Origin: DAITMV01 sp046318595
GTDB taxonomy: Bacteria > Pseudomonadota > Gammaproteobacteria > Burkholderiales > Burkholderiaceae_B
DNA length: 64,000 bases
Assembly (NCBI GenBank): GCA_046318595.1
Contig: JBKCTV010000044.1
Coordinates: 28,962 to 92,961, forward strand
Reading direction: 5' to 3'
Part shown: in pieces, positions 53,123-61,782 of the stretch
Position numbering within the stretch: position 1 is the first letter of the stretch
Layout of the letters: every line of letters begins with the position of its first letter
Position numbers and translations under genes: made by a program
The notes under the pieces: generated by a model
Databases searched by the model: none
Seen by the model: only the letters and a program-made list of their open reading frames with translations
What the model was told of the DNA's origin: nothing

Positions 53123-54951
53123 GGCTTGTTTTTACTCTGACGGAAATTCAGGCGCATCTGCAAACGGCCGCCATCCTGGACGACAACGCGATAGTGTTGG
53201 GTATTTTGGAAAACCTGGGCCTGGCCTGCCAAAATCGCAGGCTGCTCATACACACGACGATCGATGAACCATGCCATGTGCTGCAGCCCTCCCGGCCGAG
53301 TCGCTTCCAAACGCAGACCATCTTTGCCTTCCGGCAGGATACGCCATTGGACCGTGGCGCGTTTATCCAGGAACTCGGCTAGCTCGGTAAGCGTGCGCCA
53401 TTTGAAACGCCCCTGCTTTTCGTAGCTCGATCCACGATCAATCAGCGTTCGCAGCGCATTCGGCATCATGATGGCTCCAGGCGGATGAAAATAGACGAGG
53501 CGCGTGACTCGCGACTCCACGCAAAAGTCGATGAGCGCCGCAAACCAGTCCGATAGCTGGCTTTCGGGAACAAGCTGTAAAACTGCATCCTCGGCAGTGG
53601 CAATGGCACCAAACGATTGAACCGGAAAGCTCCAGATATCCTGATCGCGGCTAGTTCCCGACCAGCTCCGGGTTGGCCCCATGCCGATATTGGCAGTCGT
53701 GTAGTAAGCCTTGACGCCGGTTTTTTCCAACCAGCGCACGACCCAGCGTGGCGTATTGGCATATGGCGAGGAATACTCGCGTTGCGGCGCACCTGTCAGC
53801 CGTTCGATGGATCGCTTGTTTTTTTCGAGATAAGGCAAAAATTGCCGTTCGTTGGTCTCATCGACTGCGCTCGCAAATTCGTCGTGGATCCAACCGCCAT
53901 GGCTGCCCAAGGCATGCCCTTGCTGAGCGAGACTTTTGAGAAACTTTTGAAACGACGGGTTGTTATCGAGATCGAGCCCTTTGCCATCGTCCTCGGCATT
54001 CTGCCCGGGGCCAGCCGTGACATGGATAGAAAACGGGCCATGCTCGAATATTCCCATGTCCGTAAGCTCGCGCAGCGGTTTTTCGCAGATTTTCGCGTCG
54101 CAATGAAAATTCAGTGTCATGCCCCCAACCCCGTCAGGCACATTCGACAAATAAGGCAAATGCGCCATATCCCGGGCGAAGTACGACAGCATACCGTGCA
54201 GCCAGCCGCCATCGGTTTGCTGTTTCAAATGCCCGAGCGGCAGGTTGACGAACAACACCTTGCCTCGTCCATACCGATTTTCGATAGCCGCCGGTCGGCC
54301 ATCGGCAAACTGCAACAACACCTTGCCACGCGACTTCGTAGCGCTTTTCAAACCCGGAAAACGAACCTCGTCATAAATATAGCCCGTGATGCGCCGCCAC
54401 TCGCCTTCCAACGAAAAACGTCCGGGCGGAATACCGATACGCGTCAGAATCTGTTCCCTACCCAGCAAAACATTCCAGACATCCTGATCGTTTTGGTAAT
54501 CGACACCGGCGAGATCGGCCATTTGCGATACACGCCGGTCGGGATTGCTTTGACTGGACAGCACCGCGTCATGCACCAAAAACAAGAACCCACCCGCCGA
54601 TACGAAACGCCGCAAGGCATCCGCCAACGGTTCGGGTGCGGCACGAAACAAGCCATCGGGAACGATCAGCATCGGTGGAAGTGCCGGGTTTGCATGCGCC
54701 GGCCCGGTTGGCGTGGAACGCTGCCGAATCCAATCCGAATAACGCATCGCTTTGAGCGGTATTCCCTCTTCCGCTGCCGCGTCCTGCCAGACAGCAAGCA
54801 AGCCCTGCCGCTCCACACTGACGGTATCGGGGCTTAGCAGAATGATTTCGTTAGCAGTAGAGCGCAATGTCGTATGTTGAAACCACCAGCCGGCCAAACA
54901 CAGACAGGCGATCAAGCCCACCGTCAGAAGAGCGGGGCGAAACCTGTTCAT
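53119..54951 (-). CDS. Periplasmic polysaccharide deacetylase-domain protein
   Basis: This 610-residue protein has an N-terminal membrane anchor (PALLTVGLIACLCLAGWWF), a first domain of about 250 residues with a GATase-like fold pattern (LRRFVSAGGFLFLVHDAVL, GRGKVLFVNLPLGHL), and a second domain of the NodB/polysaccharide deacetylase type (MTLNFHCDAKICEKPL with the metal Asp, GSHGGWIHDEF with metal His). A C-terminal beta domain follows. It probably deacetylates or trims an acetylated amino-sugar polymer in the periplasm, in the manner of PgaB or PelA. Overlaps with both neighbours are ATGA. Confidence 0.8.
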   Translation of the reverse strand: MNRFRPALLTVGLIACLCLAGWWFQHTTLRSTANEIILLSPDTVSVERQGLLAVWQDAAAEEGIPLKAMRYSDWIRQRSTPTGPAHANPALPPMLIVPDGLFRAAPEPLADALRRFVSAGGFLFLVHDAVLSSQSNPDRRVSQMADLAGVDYQNDQDVWNVLLGREQILTRIGIPPGRFSLEGEWRRITGYIYDEVRFPGLKSATKSRGKVLLQFADGRPAAIENRYGRGKVLFVNLPLGHLKQQTDGGWLHGMLSYFARDMAHLPYLSNVPDGVGGMTLNFHCDAKICEKPLRELTDMGIFEHGPFSIHVTAGPGQNAEDDGKGLDLDNNPSFQKFLKSLAQQGHALGSHGGWIHDEFASAVDETNERQFLPYLEKNKRSIERLTGAPQREYSSPYANTPRWVVRWLEKTGVKAYYTTANIGMGPTRSWSGTSRDQDIWSFPVQSFGAIATAEDAVLQLVPESQLSDWFAALIDFCVESRVTRLVYFHPPGAIMMPNALRTLIDRGSSYEKQGRFKWRTLTELAEFLDKRATVQWRILPEGKDGLRLEATRPGGLQHMAWFIDRRVYEQPAILAGQAQVFQNTQHYRVVVQDGGRLQMRLNFRQSKNKP

Positions 54952-55988
54952 GATTTTTTATCTGCGGCAGGCCGGCAACGCTGCGCGTTTCCCACGCGCA
55001 GCCAAACGGCCTCGTCCAGTACGGTCCAGCGCGCAGCGGTACGCTGCTGGCAAACTGCGGTTTGCCATTGCTGCAGTGCTTTTTTATCGAGGGAATGCGC
55101 AGCCAGAGCCACCAGCGCCCAAGGATATTCGTCGGCCTCCATATTCAACCAGGCGCTGCCCGCCAAACTCCACCAGCTTCGCCAAAACGGTGCGGCGGCC
55201 GCCAGTGGTTGTAGATTGGCGGCCCAGACGTAGGTCGGCCCCACCAGATGCGGATAGAAATGCACGCCAGGCAGATGTCCTGGCGACGCCAGACGCTCGG
55301 CATACGGGTTGACGGCGAAGCGAATACCGAAAGTTTTTTCCATCCCCGCACGCAAACGCGATGGCGTAATCGTCGAGGTCAGCGGCCAGAGTGGATTTGT
55401 TCCCAGTGCCGGCTCACTGGCGGATAAGCGCTTTAAAGCAGTCGGTTTCAAAATGCTGGCCAGTAGCTCGACAATCTCCAGATTGTCGATCAGCAAGGCG
55501 TCGGGGGCATTGGCAAACAACCTGAAAACCTGTCGTTCAGGGTCCCACAAGCGTAAGAGCTGAAGCAAAGCACGGCCGGCCGACTGATTCCAGAGCGCCT
55601 GATCGGGCGCGTAGCGAAGCACGCAATAAACCCATAACGCCGTCAGCACGTCATCCGCATCAGAACGCTTGCAGCTTTTCCAGCCAGCAGCTTCCTTGCA
55701 ATATCGGCCAAACGAACCGTCCGCCTGCTGAAACGGCAACAGCCAAGTCATAAATTTCAATGCTGCGGCTGGCTCAGGCACAGCAAGGCTGCCGCTGCGC
55801 TCGTGCCCGAGAACCCAGAAAGCCTTCAGAGCGAAATACGGATCGGCGAGGTCACCGCCACGGGTGATGGTCATGGCGCCCTGGCTAGCCTCGTAGGGCT
55901 GCAGGCTTTCAGCCGGCGCAGCCGCGTATGAAAACGAACCCACAAAGCCTAGTAGCAGGAAAAGCAACGGCGCTGATTTGTTCATCAT
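54948..55988 (-). CDS. Exported alpha/alpha-toroid-like protein, possible glycanase
   Basis: From ATG 55988 the 346-residue protein has a signal peptide (MMNKSAPLLFLLLGFVGSFS) and a helical-pair architecture with QQADGSFGRYCKEAAGW, DADDVLTALWVYCVLRYAP and a Trp-rich C-terminal half. This resembles (alpha/alpha)6 glycoside hydrolases (GH8-like) that trim bacterial polysaccharides, but I cannot pick out catalytic acids, so a binding role is possible. It overlaps its upstream gene by ATGA (M29 of the longer frame) and its downstream neighbour by four bases. Confidence 0.6.
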   Translation of the reverse strand: MMNKSAPLLFLLLGFVGSFSYAAAPAESLQPYEASQGAMTITRGGDLADPYFALKAFWVLGHERSGSLAVPEPAAALKFMTWLLPFQQADGSFGRYCKEAAGWKSCKRSDADDVLTALWVYCVLRYAPDQALWNQSAGRALLQLLRLWDPERQVFRLFANAPDALLIDNLEIVELLASILKPTALKRLSASEPALGTNPLWPLTSTITPSRLRAGMEKTFGIRFAVNPYAERLASPGHLPGVHFYPHLVGPTYVWAANLQPLAAAAPFWRSWWSLAGSAWLNMEADEYPWALVALAAHSLDKKALQQWQTAVCQQRTAARWTVLDEAVWLRVGNAQRCRPAADKKS

Positions 55989-56974
55989 GAGTCCTTGGTG
56001 AAACCTAGCAGTTTGGCCACGACGGCCCCATGAATTTTCACTCCGCCGGCCAGGATGACCTGATCGGCGCATACACTTCCCGGATCGCTCAGTTCACCGA
56101 TTCGGCAATAGGGTCCAATCCGGATAGCGTTCTCGGCAAGAATGACATTGCTGACGAAACACTCGATCAACAACGCGACATCCCTATCGGATACCAGGCT
56201 TCCGATGATTGATACGCCGGCCTCACAAACGATGCCTTTACGGCTTTTGATTCGGCCGATCACCGTCGCTCCGGCGCCAACGAGTACGCGCCCCCAACAA
56301 ACGATATCGCCATGCACGACCGTGTCTTTTTGAATATAAAGATCTTTTTTATAAATATGCCGCTGCGCAGAACTGGCCACGGGCGCGGCAGAATTTTGGG
56401 CAAAAAGCTCGTAAGTCTTGGGCACTGGCTCCGGTGAGTCTGCTGGAACCGGGTGCGGCACAGGAAAGGTCTCGATGCTCGGGGCATACAATCGGCAGAA
56501 ACATATACTTTTCCCGAGCCGTAATGTGCGCTCCGCTGTCGTACGGCCTGGCAATGTGCAATGATCGCCGACCAGCAGCGTTGGCGCATCCGCCCAGCGT
56601 TCGACGTGCGTTTCCGCACCGAGCGTCAGCATTCCGTCGCCACGCACCCCACGCAAAATCGACGATATTCCGACCTCGGCCGCCAAAGGCATGTAAAGGT
56701 CGATGTCACTGACGCTGCCAGCGGGCAAATTGCCGACGGCGACCTTGTCATGATCACCATTTTGGATTGCCTGCAGAAATTGCATCGCAAAATAGCGGGG
56801 ATTGTCGTCCCGCCCAAGCGAAATACCCAGGCGCACATGCACACTGCGCCGGCTCGCGGTGCGAATCGCCGGCCATAAAAGCACGCCCCAGACGCTCAGC
56901 ACGGCGAACAATAGAACGCAACCGGTTCCCCACTGGACCAAATCGTTACCCCCCACGATTAGCCTCGGATACAT
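55985..56974 (-). CDS. Membrane-anchored bactofilin-like/polymer-forming protein
   Basis: This 329-residue protein has one N-terminal span (GCVLLFAVLSVWGVLLW). It has two regions of short repeats with a right-handed beta-helix look; the C-terminal part (IVCWGRVLVGAGATVIGRIK, GIVCEAGVSIIGSLVSDRDV) is the bactofilin/polymer-forming pattern. The long middle segment, with a Pro-rich link (PVPHPVPADSPEPVPKTYEL), separates the two. Bactofilin-like proteins form scaffolds and could organise the synthase. It overlaps the GT2 gene by about 29 bases; GTG 56956 is an alternative start. Confidence 0.65.
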   Translation of the reverse strand: MYPRLIVGGNDLVQWGTGCVLLFAVLSVWGVLLWPAIRTASRRSVHVRLGISLGRDDNPRYFAMQFLQAIQNGDHDKVAVGNLPAGSVSDIDLYMPLAAEVGISSILRGVRGDGMLTLGAETHVERWADAPTLLVGDHCTLPGRTTAERTLRLGKSICFCRLYAPSIETFPVPHPVPADSPEPVPKTYELFAQNSAAPVASSAQRHIYKKDLYIQKDTVVHGDIVCWGRVLVGAGATVIGRIKSRKGIVCEAGVSIIGSLVSDRDVALLIECFVSNVILAENAIRIGPYCRIGELSDPGSVCADQVILAGGVKIHGAVVAKLLGFTKDS

Positions 56975-58529
56975 TCAGTTCAGTCCGATAGCGAAGGGTT
57001 TTTTCCCAGGAAATGCCACGCCCCCATAGACTATTCCAGGTTTGCTCGAGCGTGGCACGGCTAATCTCGACCAAGCTCACCAGAAATGTCGACAACCCAA
57101 GCGGCAGTAAGTTGAGCCGTTGCCGCTGCCCATCTAAAAAAACAGCGCCGGCAATCTCGAAAAAAGCGGCGAAATTGCCCAGACTGGAAAAGCCCGCCAC
57201 GATCAATACCGCCATTCCACCATACAGCCAGGAACCCACCCCCATGAAAAACAGCGCCAGTGCGCTCAGCCAACCTACCAACATGAGCGGGCTGATCATA
57301 AAAATACTGAGCAGCAGCAATGCATCGAATTTTTGGAGCGGACCGAGCATCGGCGAGCGTATGACGTTACCTGTCTGACGCAACAGCACCTGATGATGCC
57401 CTTTTGCCCAACGGCGCAGTTGGCGGATTCTTATAGGCCATTCCTCTGGCACCTCTTCATAACATTCAGAGCGGTTTTGATAAATGATTTTCCAGCCTGC
57501 ACAGCGCAAGCGGTAAGTGACATCGGTGTCTTCCGCCAGTACGTCGTCCGACCAACCGCCCACTGCATTCAGGGCTGCCATTCGGATACCGCCCACAGTT
57601 CCGCCGTATTGCGGCGTCAAATCCAGATTGGCGCGGGCCTGCTGATCGACCTGATAACCGCCGGCACGCTCGAGGTCGAGCAATTGGGTCAGAAGGTTGA
57701 CGCCGCGGTTCAGCGGCACCACCCGGCCCATCGTCGCCCCGACTTCAGGATCGAAAAACGGCACGACGAGCTGTTTGATCAGCCTCTTGCCAGGCAAATA
57801 GTCGGCATCGAAAATGATGATGATCTCGTCGCGAATCCCTTCGGTGGCATCCTTCAGCGCTGCTGCCTTGCCGGGCTTACCGCCCGTGCGGTGGAACGGC
57901 TTGATTCGATCCGGCGCCTGCAGCGCGATCTCGTCGATGATGTCCCGGGTGCGATCGACCGAACGGTCATTGATCGGTACGATAGTCATCCGTTCGATAG
58001 GGTAATCGACATCGAGTAATGCCCGCAGAGAATCGGCGATAACTTTTTCTTCGTTGTGCGCAGCGACCATAACAGTGATACGGGGCCATTGCGCATGCGT
58101 CACATCCAGATAGACTTGCGACTGCCGCCCAAACAAGCGTTGAATCGTAAAAACATAGTGTCTGATCGTATAGACCAAAACGATGAAGACCGTCAGGCCG
58201 AATAAGCATTTGAGGATGCCGACGAGGGCATGGTAGAGCGTCATGCCTTCGAAACCAGGCGCCGGTTTCGAGAAACGCGCCATGTCGACCGGCTTGAGCG
58301 ATGTTACTGATGCAGTTCGTCCTTGCGAATCGGCAGGCAGAGTCAAACCACCGTCAAACTTCAAGCTCATGGGCGCAACCTCGCCATCAGCGGGCTTAAA
58401 GTAAGGCGCATCCGATCCGGTTGACAAAGAGGCCGTGGGCTTGAGCCGCAACGTGGGCTCGGTGGAATTAGCCGTTACTGCAAAACTTATGGTTACAGAT
58501 GTAATAAATAATCTAACAATCTCAAGCAT
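56946..58529 (-). CDS. GT2 processive polysaccharide synthase
   Basis: This 527-residue protein has a signal-like N-terminus, a span near 105-130 (LVGILKCLFGLTVFIVLVYT), a GT2 catalytic domain with VMVAAHNEEKVIADSLRALL, IIIFDADYLPGKRLI, LAEDTDVTYRLRCAGW and the QxxRW motif RIRQLRRWAKGHHQVL, then further spans. This D, DxD, ED, QxxRW set marks processive synthases such as PgaC and BcsA. It is the first gene of the locus and probably makes the polymer. With wecB present, the sugar may be ManNAc or GlcNAc; that is inferred. Confidence 0.87.
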   Translation of the reverse strand: MLEIVRLFITSVTISFAVTANSTEPTLRLKPTASLSTGSDAPYFKPADGEVAPMSLKFDGGLTLPADSQGRTASVTSLKPVDMARFSKPAPGFEGMTLYHALVGILKCLFGLTVFIVLVYTIRHYVFTIQRLFGRQSQVYLDVTHAQWPRITVMVAAHNEEKVIADSLRALLDVDYPIERMTIVPINDRSVDRTRDIIDEIALQAPDRIKPFHRTGGKPGKAAALKDATEGIRDEIIIIFDADYLPGKRLIKQLVVPFFDPEVGATMGRVVPLNRGVNLLTQLLDLERAGGYQVDQQARANLDLTPQYGGTVGGIRMAALNAVGGWSDDVLAEDTDVTYRLRCAGWKIIYQNRSECYEEVPEEWPIRIRQLRRWAKGHHQVLLRQTGNVIRSPMLGPLQKFDALLLLSIFMISPLMLVGWLSALALFFMGVGSWLYGGMAVLIVAGFSSLGNFAAFFEIAGAVFLDGQRQRLNLLPLGLSTFLVSLVEISRATLEQTWNSLWGRGISWEKTLRYRTELNVSEANRGG

Positions 58530-58653
58530 TTAGTTCTTATTATTGTGATGCAAGCTCTGTCGTTTCAAATGAAACTTATCGCTGCGCGCCGTCTAAAAAA
58601 GCTTTTATTTTCGCTATTCTACTCCTGCCGTGGACCAGCCGCTGCCAGGCGTC

Positions 58654-58686
58654 AAAGTTGACTAAAAGAGTCGGGATTCATATAAT
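58654..58686 (+). promoter_or_regulatory. iscR promoter overlapping an IscR-type operator
   Basis: The promoter is -35 TTGACT (58658-58663), 17 bp spacer, -10 TATAAT (58681-58686). The segment 58654-58678 matches a type 1 IscR box: GTTGACTAAAAGAGTCGGG is a near-dyad of the pattern YYGACT-N4-AGTCRR. A start of transcription seven bases after the -10 box falls at about the A of the iscR ATG (58693). IscR with a [2Fe-2S] cluster would repress here, giving feedback control of the isc operon. Confidence 0.85.
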
Positions 58687-58692
58687 GCGGAT

Positions 58693-59178
58693 ATGAGACT
58701 AACAACCAAAGGCCGCTTTGCGGTTACCGCCATGCTGGATATTGCCTTGCAGCAGCAGACTGGGCCCGTGACATTGTCGGCCATCAGTCAGCGGCAAAGC
58801 ATTTCGCTGTCGTATTTGGAACAGTTGTTCGCCAAATTACGCCGTCACGATCTGGTCGAAAGCACGCGGGGCGCCAATGGTGGTTATCAAATCGTGCGGC
58901 CATTCGCTTCGATCAATGTCGCGGACATCGTTCTGGCGGTCGACGAGCCGCTAGATGCCACGCACTGTGGCGGGCAGCAAAACTGTACCGACGACGGGCC
59001 ATGCATGACCCACGACCTGTGGGCAAAACTCAATGCGAACTTACTCGAATTTTTGCAGTCGGTGACCGTTCAGCAACTGGTCGACGAGCACCGTCGGAAG
59101 CAAGACAGCCCATCCATACCGGGACAGGTCGCCGCCATGGTCATGCACGACCGTCGTCCTTTACAAACCGCCAGTTGA
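58693..59178 (+). CDS. iscR: Iron-sulfur cluster regulator IscR
   Basis: IscR is the Rrf2-family [2Fe-2S] repressor of the isc operon. The 161-residue protein starts MRLTTKGRFAVTAMLDIAL, the standard N-terminus, has a winged-helix domain and the cluster region HCGGQQNCTDDGPCMTHDL with three cysteines (about 92, 98, 104) and the following His. It begins within a few bases of the predicted transcription start, so no Shine-Dalgarno site can be present. An IscR-type operator overlaps its promoter. Confidence 0.97.
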   Translation: MRLTTKGRFAVTAMLDIALQQQTGPVTLSAISQRQSISLSYLEQLFAKLRRHDLVESTRGANGGYQIVRPFASINVADIVLAVDEPLDATHCGGQQNCTDDGPCMTHDLWAKLNANLLEFLQSVTVQQLVDEHRRKQDSPSIPGQVAAMVMHDRRPLQTAS

Positions 59179-59190
59179 CACCACACCACA

Positions 59191-60429
59191 ATGGAAACAA
59201 ACCACGCCACCATGCAAAAACCCATGCCCATTTATCTCGACTACAGCGCCACCACGCCAGTGGATCCGCGCGTGGTCGATCGCATGTTGCCTTTTTTGAC
59301 GGGCAGCTTCGGTAACCCGGCATCGCGCAGTCATGCTTATGGCTGGGATGCCGAAACGGCCGTCGAGGAGGCGCGCGAGGCCGTGGCCACGCTGGTCAAT
59401 TGCGATCCGCGGGAAATCGTCTGGACCTCAGGCGCCACTGAGTCGAACAACCTGGCGATCAAGGGCGCCGCAGTGTTTTATGCGCCAAGCAAGGGGCGGC
59501 ACGTCATCACCGTCAAGACCGAGCACAAAGCCGTGCTGGACACCTGCAGGGAGCTCGAACGCCAGGGCTTCGAAGTGACATATCTGGACGTGCAGCCGAA
59601 CGGTTTGCTCGACATCGAACTGTTCAAGCGGACATTGCGGGCCGATACCGTCCTGGCATCGATGATGATGGTCAACAACGAAATCGGCGTGGTTCAGGAT
59701 ATTGCCGCACTCGGCGATCTCTGCCGGGCCAACGGGACGATTTTTCATGTCGACGCGGCCCAGGCCACCGGCAAGACGCCCATCGACCTGGCCACGCTCA
59801 AAGTCGATCTGATGAGCTTTTCGGCCCACAAAACCTACGGCCCGAAAGGCATCGGCGCTCTATATGTTCGGCGCAAGCCGCGCATTCGGCTGGAAGCGCA
59901 GATTCACGGTGGCGGTCACGAGCGTGGTATGCGGTCGGGTACGCTGCCTGTGCATCAAATCGTCGGCATGGGCGAGGCCTTCCGTCTGGCGCATCTGGAA
60001 ATGGCCGAGGAGTTGCCGCGCATCCAGGCTTTGCGAGACCGCCTGTGGGACGGGCTGCAGCGGATCGAAGCGGTGTATCTGAATGGCGACCTGCAGCAGC
60101 GGGTGCCGCATAATCTAAACGTGAGCTTCAACTTCGTCGAAGGTGAGTCGCTGATCATGGCGATCAAGGATATCGCGGTGTCGTCCGGTTCCGCCTGTAC
60201 GTCGGCATCGCTGGAGCCATCGTATGTATTACGGGCCTTGGGCCGCAGCGACGAGCTGGCGCACAGTTCGATACGATTTTCAATCGGGCGGTTTACAACG
60301 GCGGCCGATATCGATTTCACGGTCGACTTGCTGCGGGCCAAAGTCGGCAAGCTGCGCGCCATGAGCCCGCTATGGGAAATGTTTCAGGAAGGCATCGATA
60401 TCGAAAGCGTCCAATGGGCGGCGCATTGA
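59191..60429 (+). CDS. iscS: Cysteine desulfurase IscS
   Basis: IscS is the PLP enzyme that supplies sulfur for Fe-S clusters and tRNA thiolation. The 412-residue frame contains [20 protein letters not shown], the PLP lysine in [20 protein letters not shown] and the active-site loop Cys in [20 protein letters not shown]. The first ATG (59191) adds a short leader; ATG 59212 or 59224 would match the usual IscS N-terminus more closely. It lies 12 bp after iscR. Confidence 0.97.
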   Translation: METNHATMQKPMPIYLDYSATTPVDPRVVDRMLPFLTGSFGNPASRSHAYGWDAETAVEEAREAVATLVNCDPREIVWTSGATESNNLAIKGAAVFYAPSKGRHVITVKTEHKAVLDTCRELERQGFEVTYLDVQPNGLLDIELFKRTLRADTVLASMMMVNNEIGVVQDIAALGDLCRANGTIFHVDAAQATGKTPIDLATLKVDLMSFSAHKTYGPKGIGALYVRRKPRIRLEAQIHGGGHERGMRSGTLPVHQIVGMGEAFRLAHLEMAEELPRIQALRDRLWDGLQRIEAVYLNGDLQQRVPHNLNVSFNFVEGESLIMAIKDIAVSSGSACTSASLEPSYVLRALGRSDELAHSSIRFSIGRFTTAADIDFTVDLLRAKVGKLRAMSPLWEMFQEGIDIESVQWAAH

Positions 60430-60480
60430 GCGTTAGCGCTAGGACTGAAGGTCGAGTTAGGAAATTCAAAGGAGCAAGAC

Positions 60481-60897
60481 ATGGCATATAGCGAACAGGT
60501 CCTGGACCACTACGAAAACCCCCGTAACGTCGGAGCTTTCGACAAGAACGCCGACGACATCGGCACCGGCATGGTCGGTGCGCCAGCGTGCGGCGACGTC
60601 ATGAAGCTGCAGATCAAGGTCAACGCGCAGGGCGTCATCGAGGACGCGCGTTTCAAAACCTATGGCTGCGGCTCGGCGATCGCTTCCTCGTCTCTGATCA
60701 CCGAATGGGTCAAAGGCAAATCGCTCGACCAGGCGCTGGACATCAAAAACACGCGCATCGCCGAAGAGCTGGCCCTGCCGCCCGTGAAAATTCACTGCTC
60801 GATTCTGGCCGAGGACGCGATCAAGGCCGCAGTGGCCGATTACAAAGCCAAAGCGGCCGCCAGGGTCGAGCATGAGGAAGCGGCGCAGGCCGTTTGA
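60481..60897 (+). CDS. iscU: Iron-sulfur cluster scaffold IscU
   Basis: IscU is the scaffold on which [2Fe-2S] and [4Fe-4S] clusters are built with IscS and HscBA. The 138-residue protein has the three cluster cysteines in [23 protein letters not shown] and [10 protein letters not shown], plus the HscA-binding LPPVK loop. A clear AAGGAG site precedes the ATG. It follows iscS by 51 bp. Confidence 0.98.
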   Translation: MAYSEQVLDHYENPRNVGAFDKNADDIGTGMVGAPACGDVMKLQIKVNAQGVIEDARFKTYGCGSAIASSSLITEWVKGKSLDQALDIKNTRIAEELALPPVKIHCSILAEDAIKAAVADYKAKAAARVEHEEAAQAV

Positions 60898-60910
60898 GGA
60901 TCGTCGCATC

Positions 60911-61234
60911 ATGAGTCTTCAGCTAACCGAAAAAGCCGCGCAGCACGTGCAGAAGTTTTTGTCCAAACGGGGCAAAGGGGTCGGGCTGCGGCTCGGGGTC
61001 AAGACCACCGGCTGCTCGGGCATGGCGTACAAACTCGAATTCGTCGATGCGCCGAATGCCGAGGACAGTTGCTTCGAAAGCCAGGGCATCCAGATTTTCG
61101 TCGACCCGAAGAGCTTGCCTTATCTGGAAGGCATGGAGCTGGACTTTGCGCGTGAAGGTTTGAACGAAGGCTTCAAGTTCAACAATCCGAACGAAAAGGC
61201 GCGCTGCGGCTGCGGAGAAAGCTTCACGGTCTGA
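60911..61234 (+). CDS. iscA: Iron-sulfur cluster assembly protein IscA
   Basis: IscA is an A-type carrier that transfers clusters to target proteins. From ATG 60911 the 107-residue protein has [15 protein letters not shown] and the C-terminal [11 protein letters not shown], giving the three conserved cysteines (one plus CGC). The frame is open upstream to 60872 but overlaps iscU. Position between iscU and hscB is standard. Confidence 0.97.
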   Translation: MSLQLTEKAAQHVQKFLSKRGKGVGLRLGVKTTGCSGMAYKLEFVDAPNAEDSCFESQGIQIFVDPKSLPYLEGMELDFAREGLNEGFKFNNPNEKARCGCGESFTV

Positions 61235-61248
61235 GTACCGTATATCCC

Positions 61249-61782
61249 ATGACTGCCGATTTTCCAGACTTGCGCGACAACGATTTCGAACTGTTCGGCT
61301 TGACGCCAGGGTTCGCTATCGACGCCGATGCCTTGCAGCAAACTTTTTTGCGTCTGCAAGCGCGCCTGCATCCCGACAAGTTCGGCCAAGCCGACCAGGC
61401 GGCGCAACGCCTGGCCTTGCAGTGGGCAACACGCATCAATGAAGCCTACCGACGGCTCAGGGAACCCGTCAGCCGGGCGGTTTATCTCTGCGAACTGCGG
61501 GGCGTCGCCGTGGGCGCGGACACATCCATTCCCTTGCCGGGCGATTTTCTCATGCAACAAATCGAGTGGCGTGAAGCTTTGGCGCAGGCCGCCGATGCCC
61601 CGACACTGGATCTTCTTCAGACGCAGGTCGAGCAGGTGGCCGGCGATTTGCTACGGCGGATCGGGGTGGCGTTCGATGAAACACACGATTACCCCACGGC
61701 GGCCACGCTTACCAGACAACTGATGTTCATCGATAAATTCCGGCTGGCGCTGGACGACGCGTTCGCGCACGAGGAGAATTGA
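61249..61782 (+). CDS. hscB: Co-chaperone HscB
   Basis: HscB is the J-protein partner of HscA. The 177-residue protein has the J domain (NDFELFGLTPGFAID) with the HPD motif in ARLHPDKFGQADQAAQ and the C-terminal three-helix IscU-binding domain (PGDFLMQQIEWREAL). It lies 14 bp after iscA and directly abuts hscA. Confidence 0.96.
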   Translation: MTADFPDLRDNDFELFGLTPGFAIDADALQQTFLRLQARLHPDKFGQADQAAQRLALQWATRINEAYRRLREPVSRAVYLCELRGVAVGADTSIPLPGDFLMQQIEWREALAQAADAPTLDLLQTQVEQVAGDLLRRIGVAFDETHDYPTAATLTRQLMFIDKFRLALDDAFAHEEN

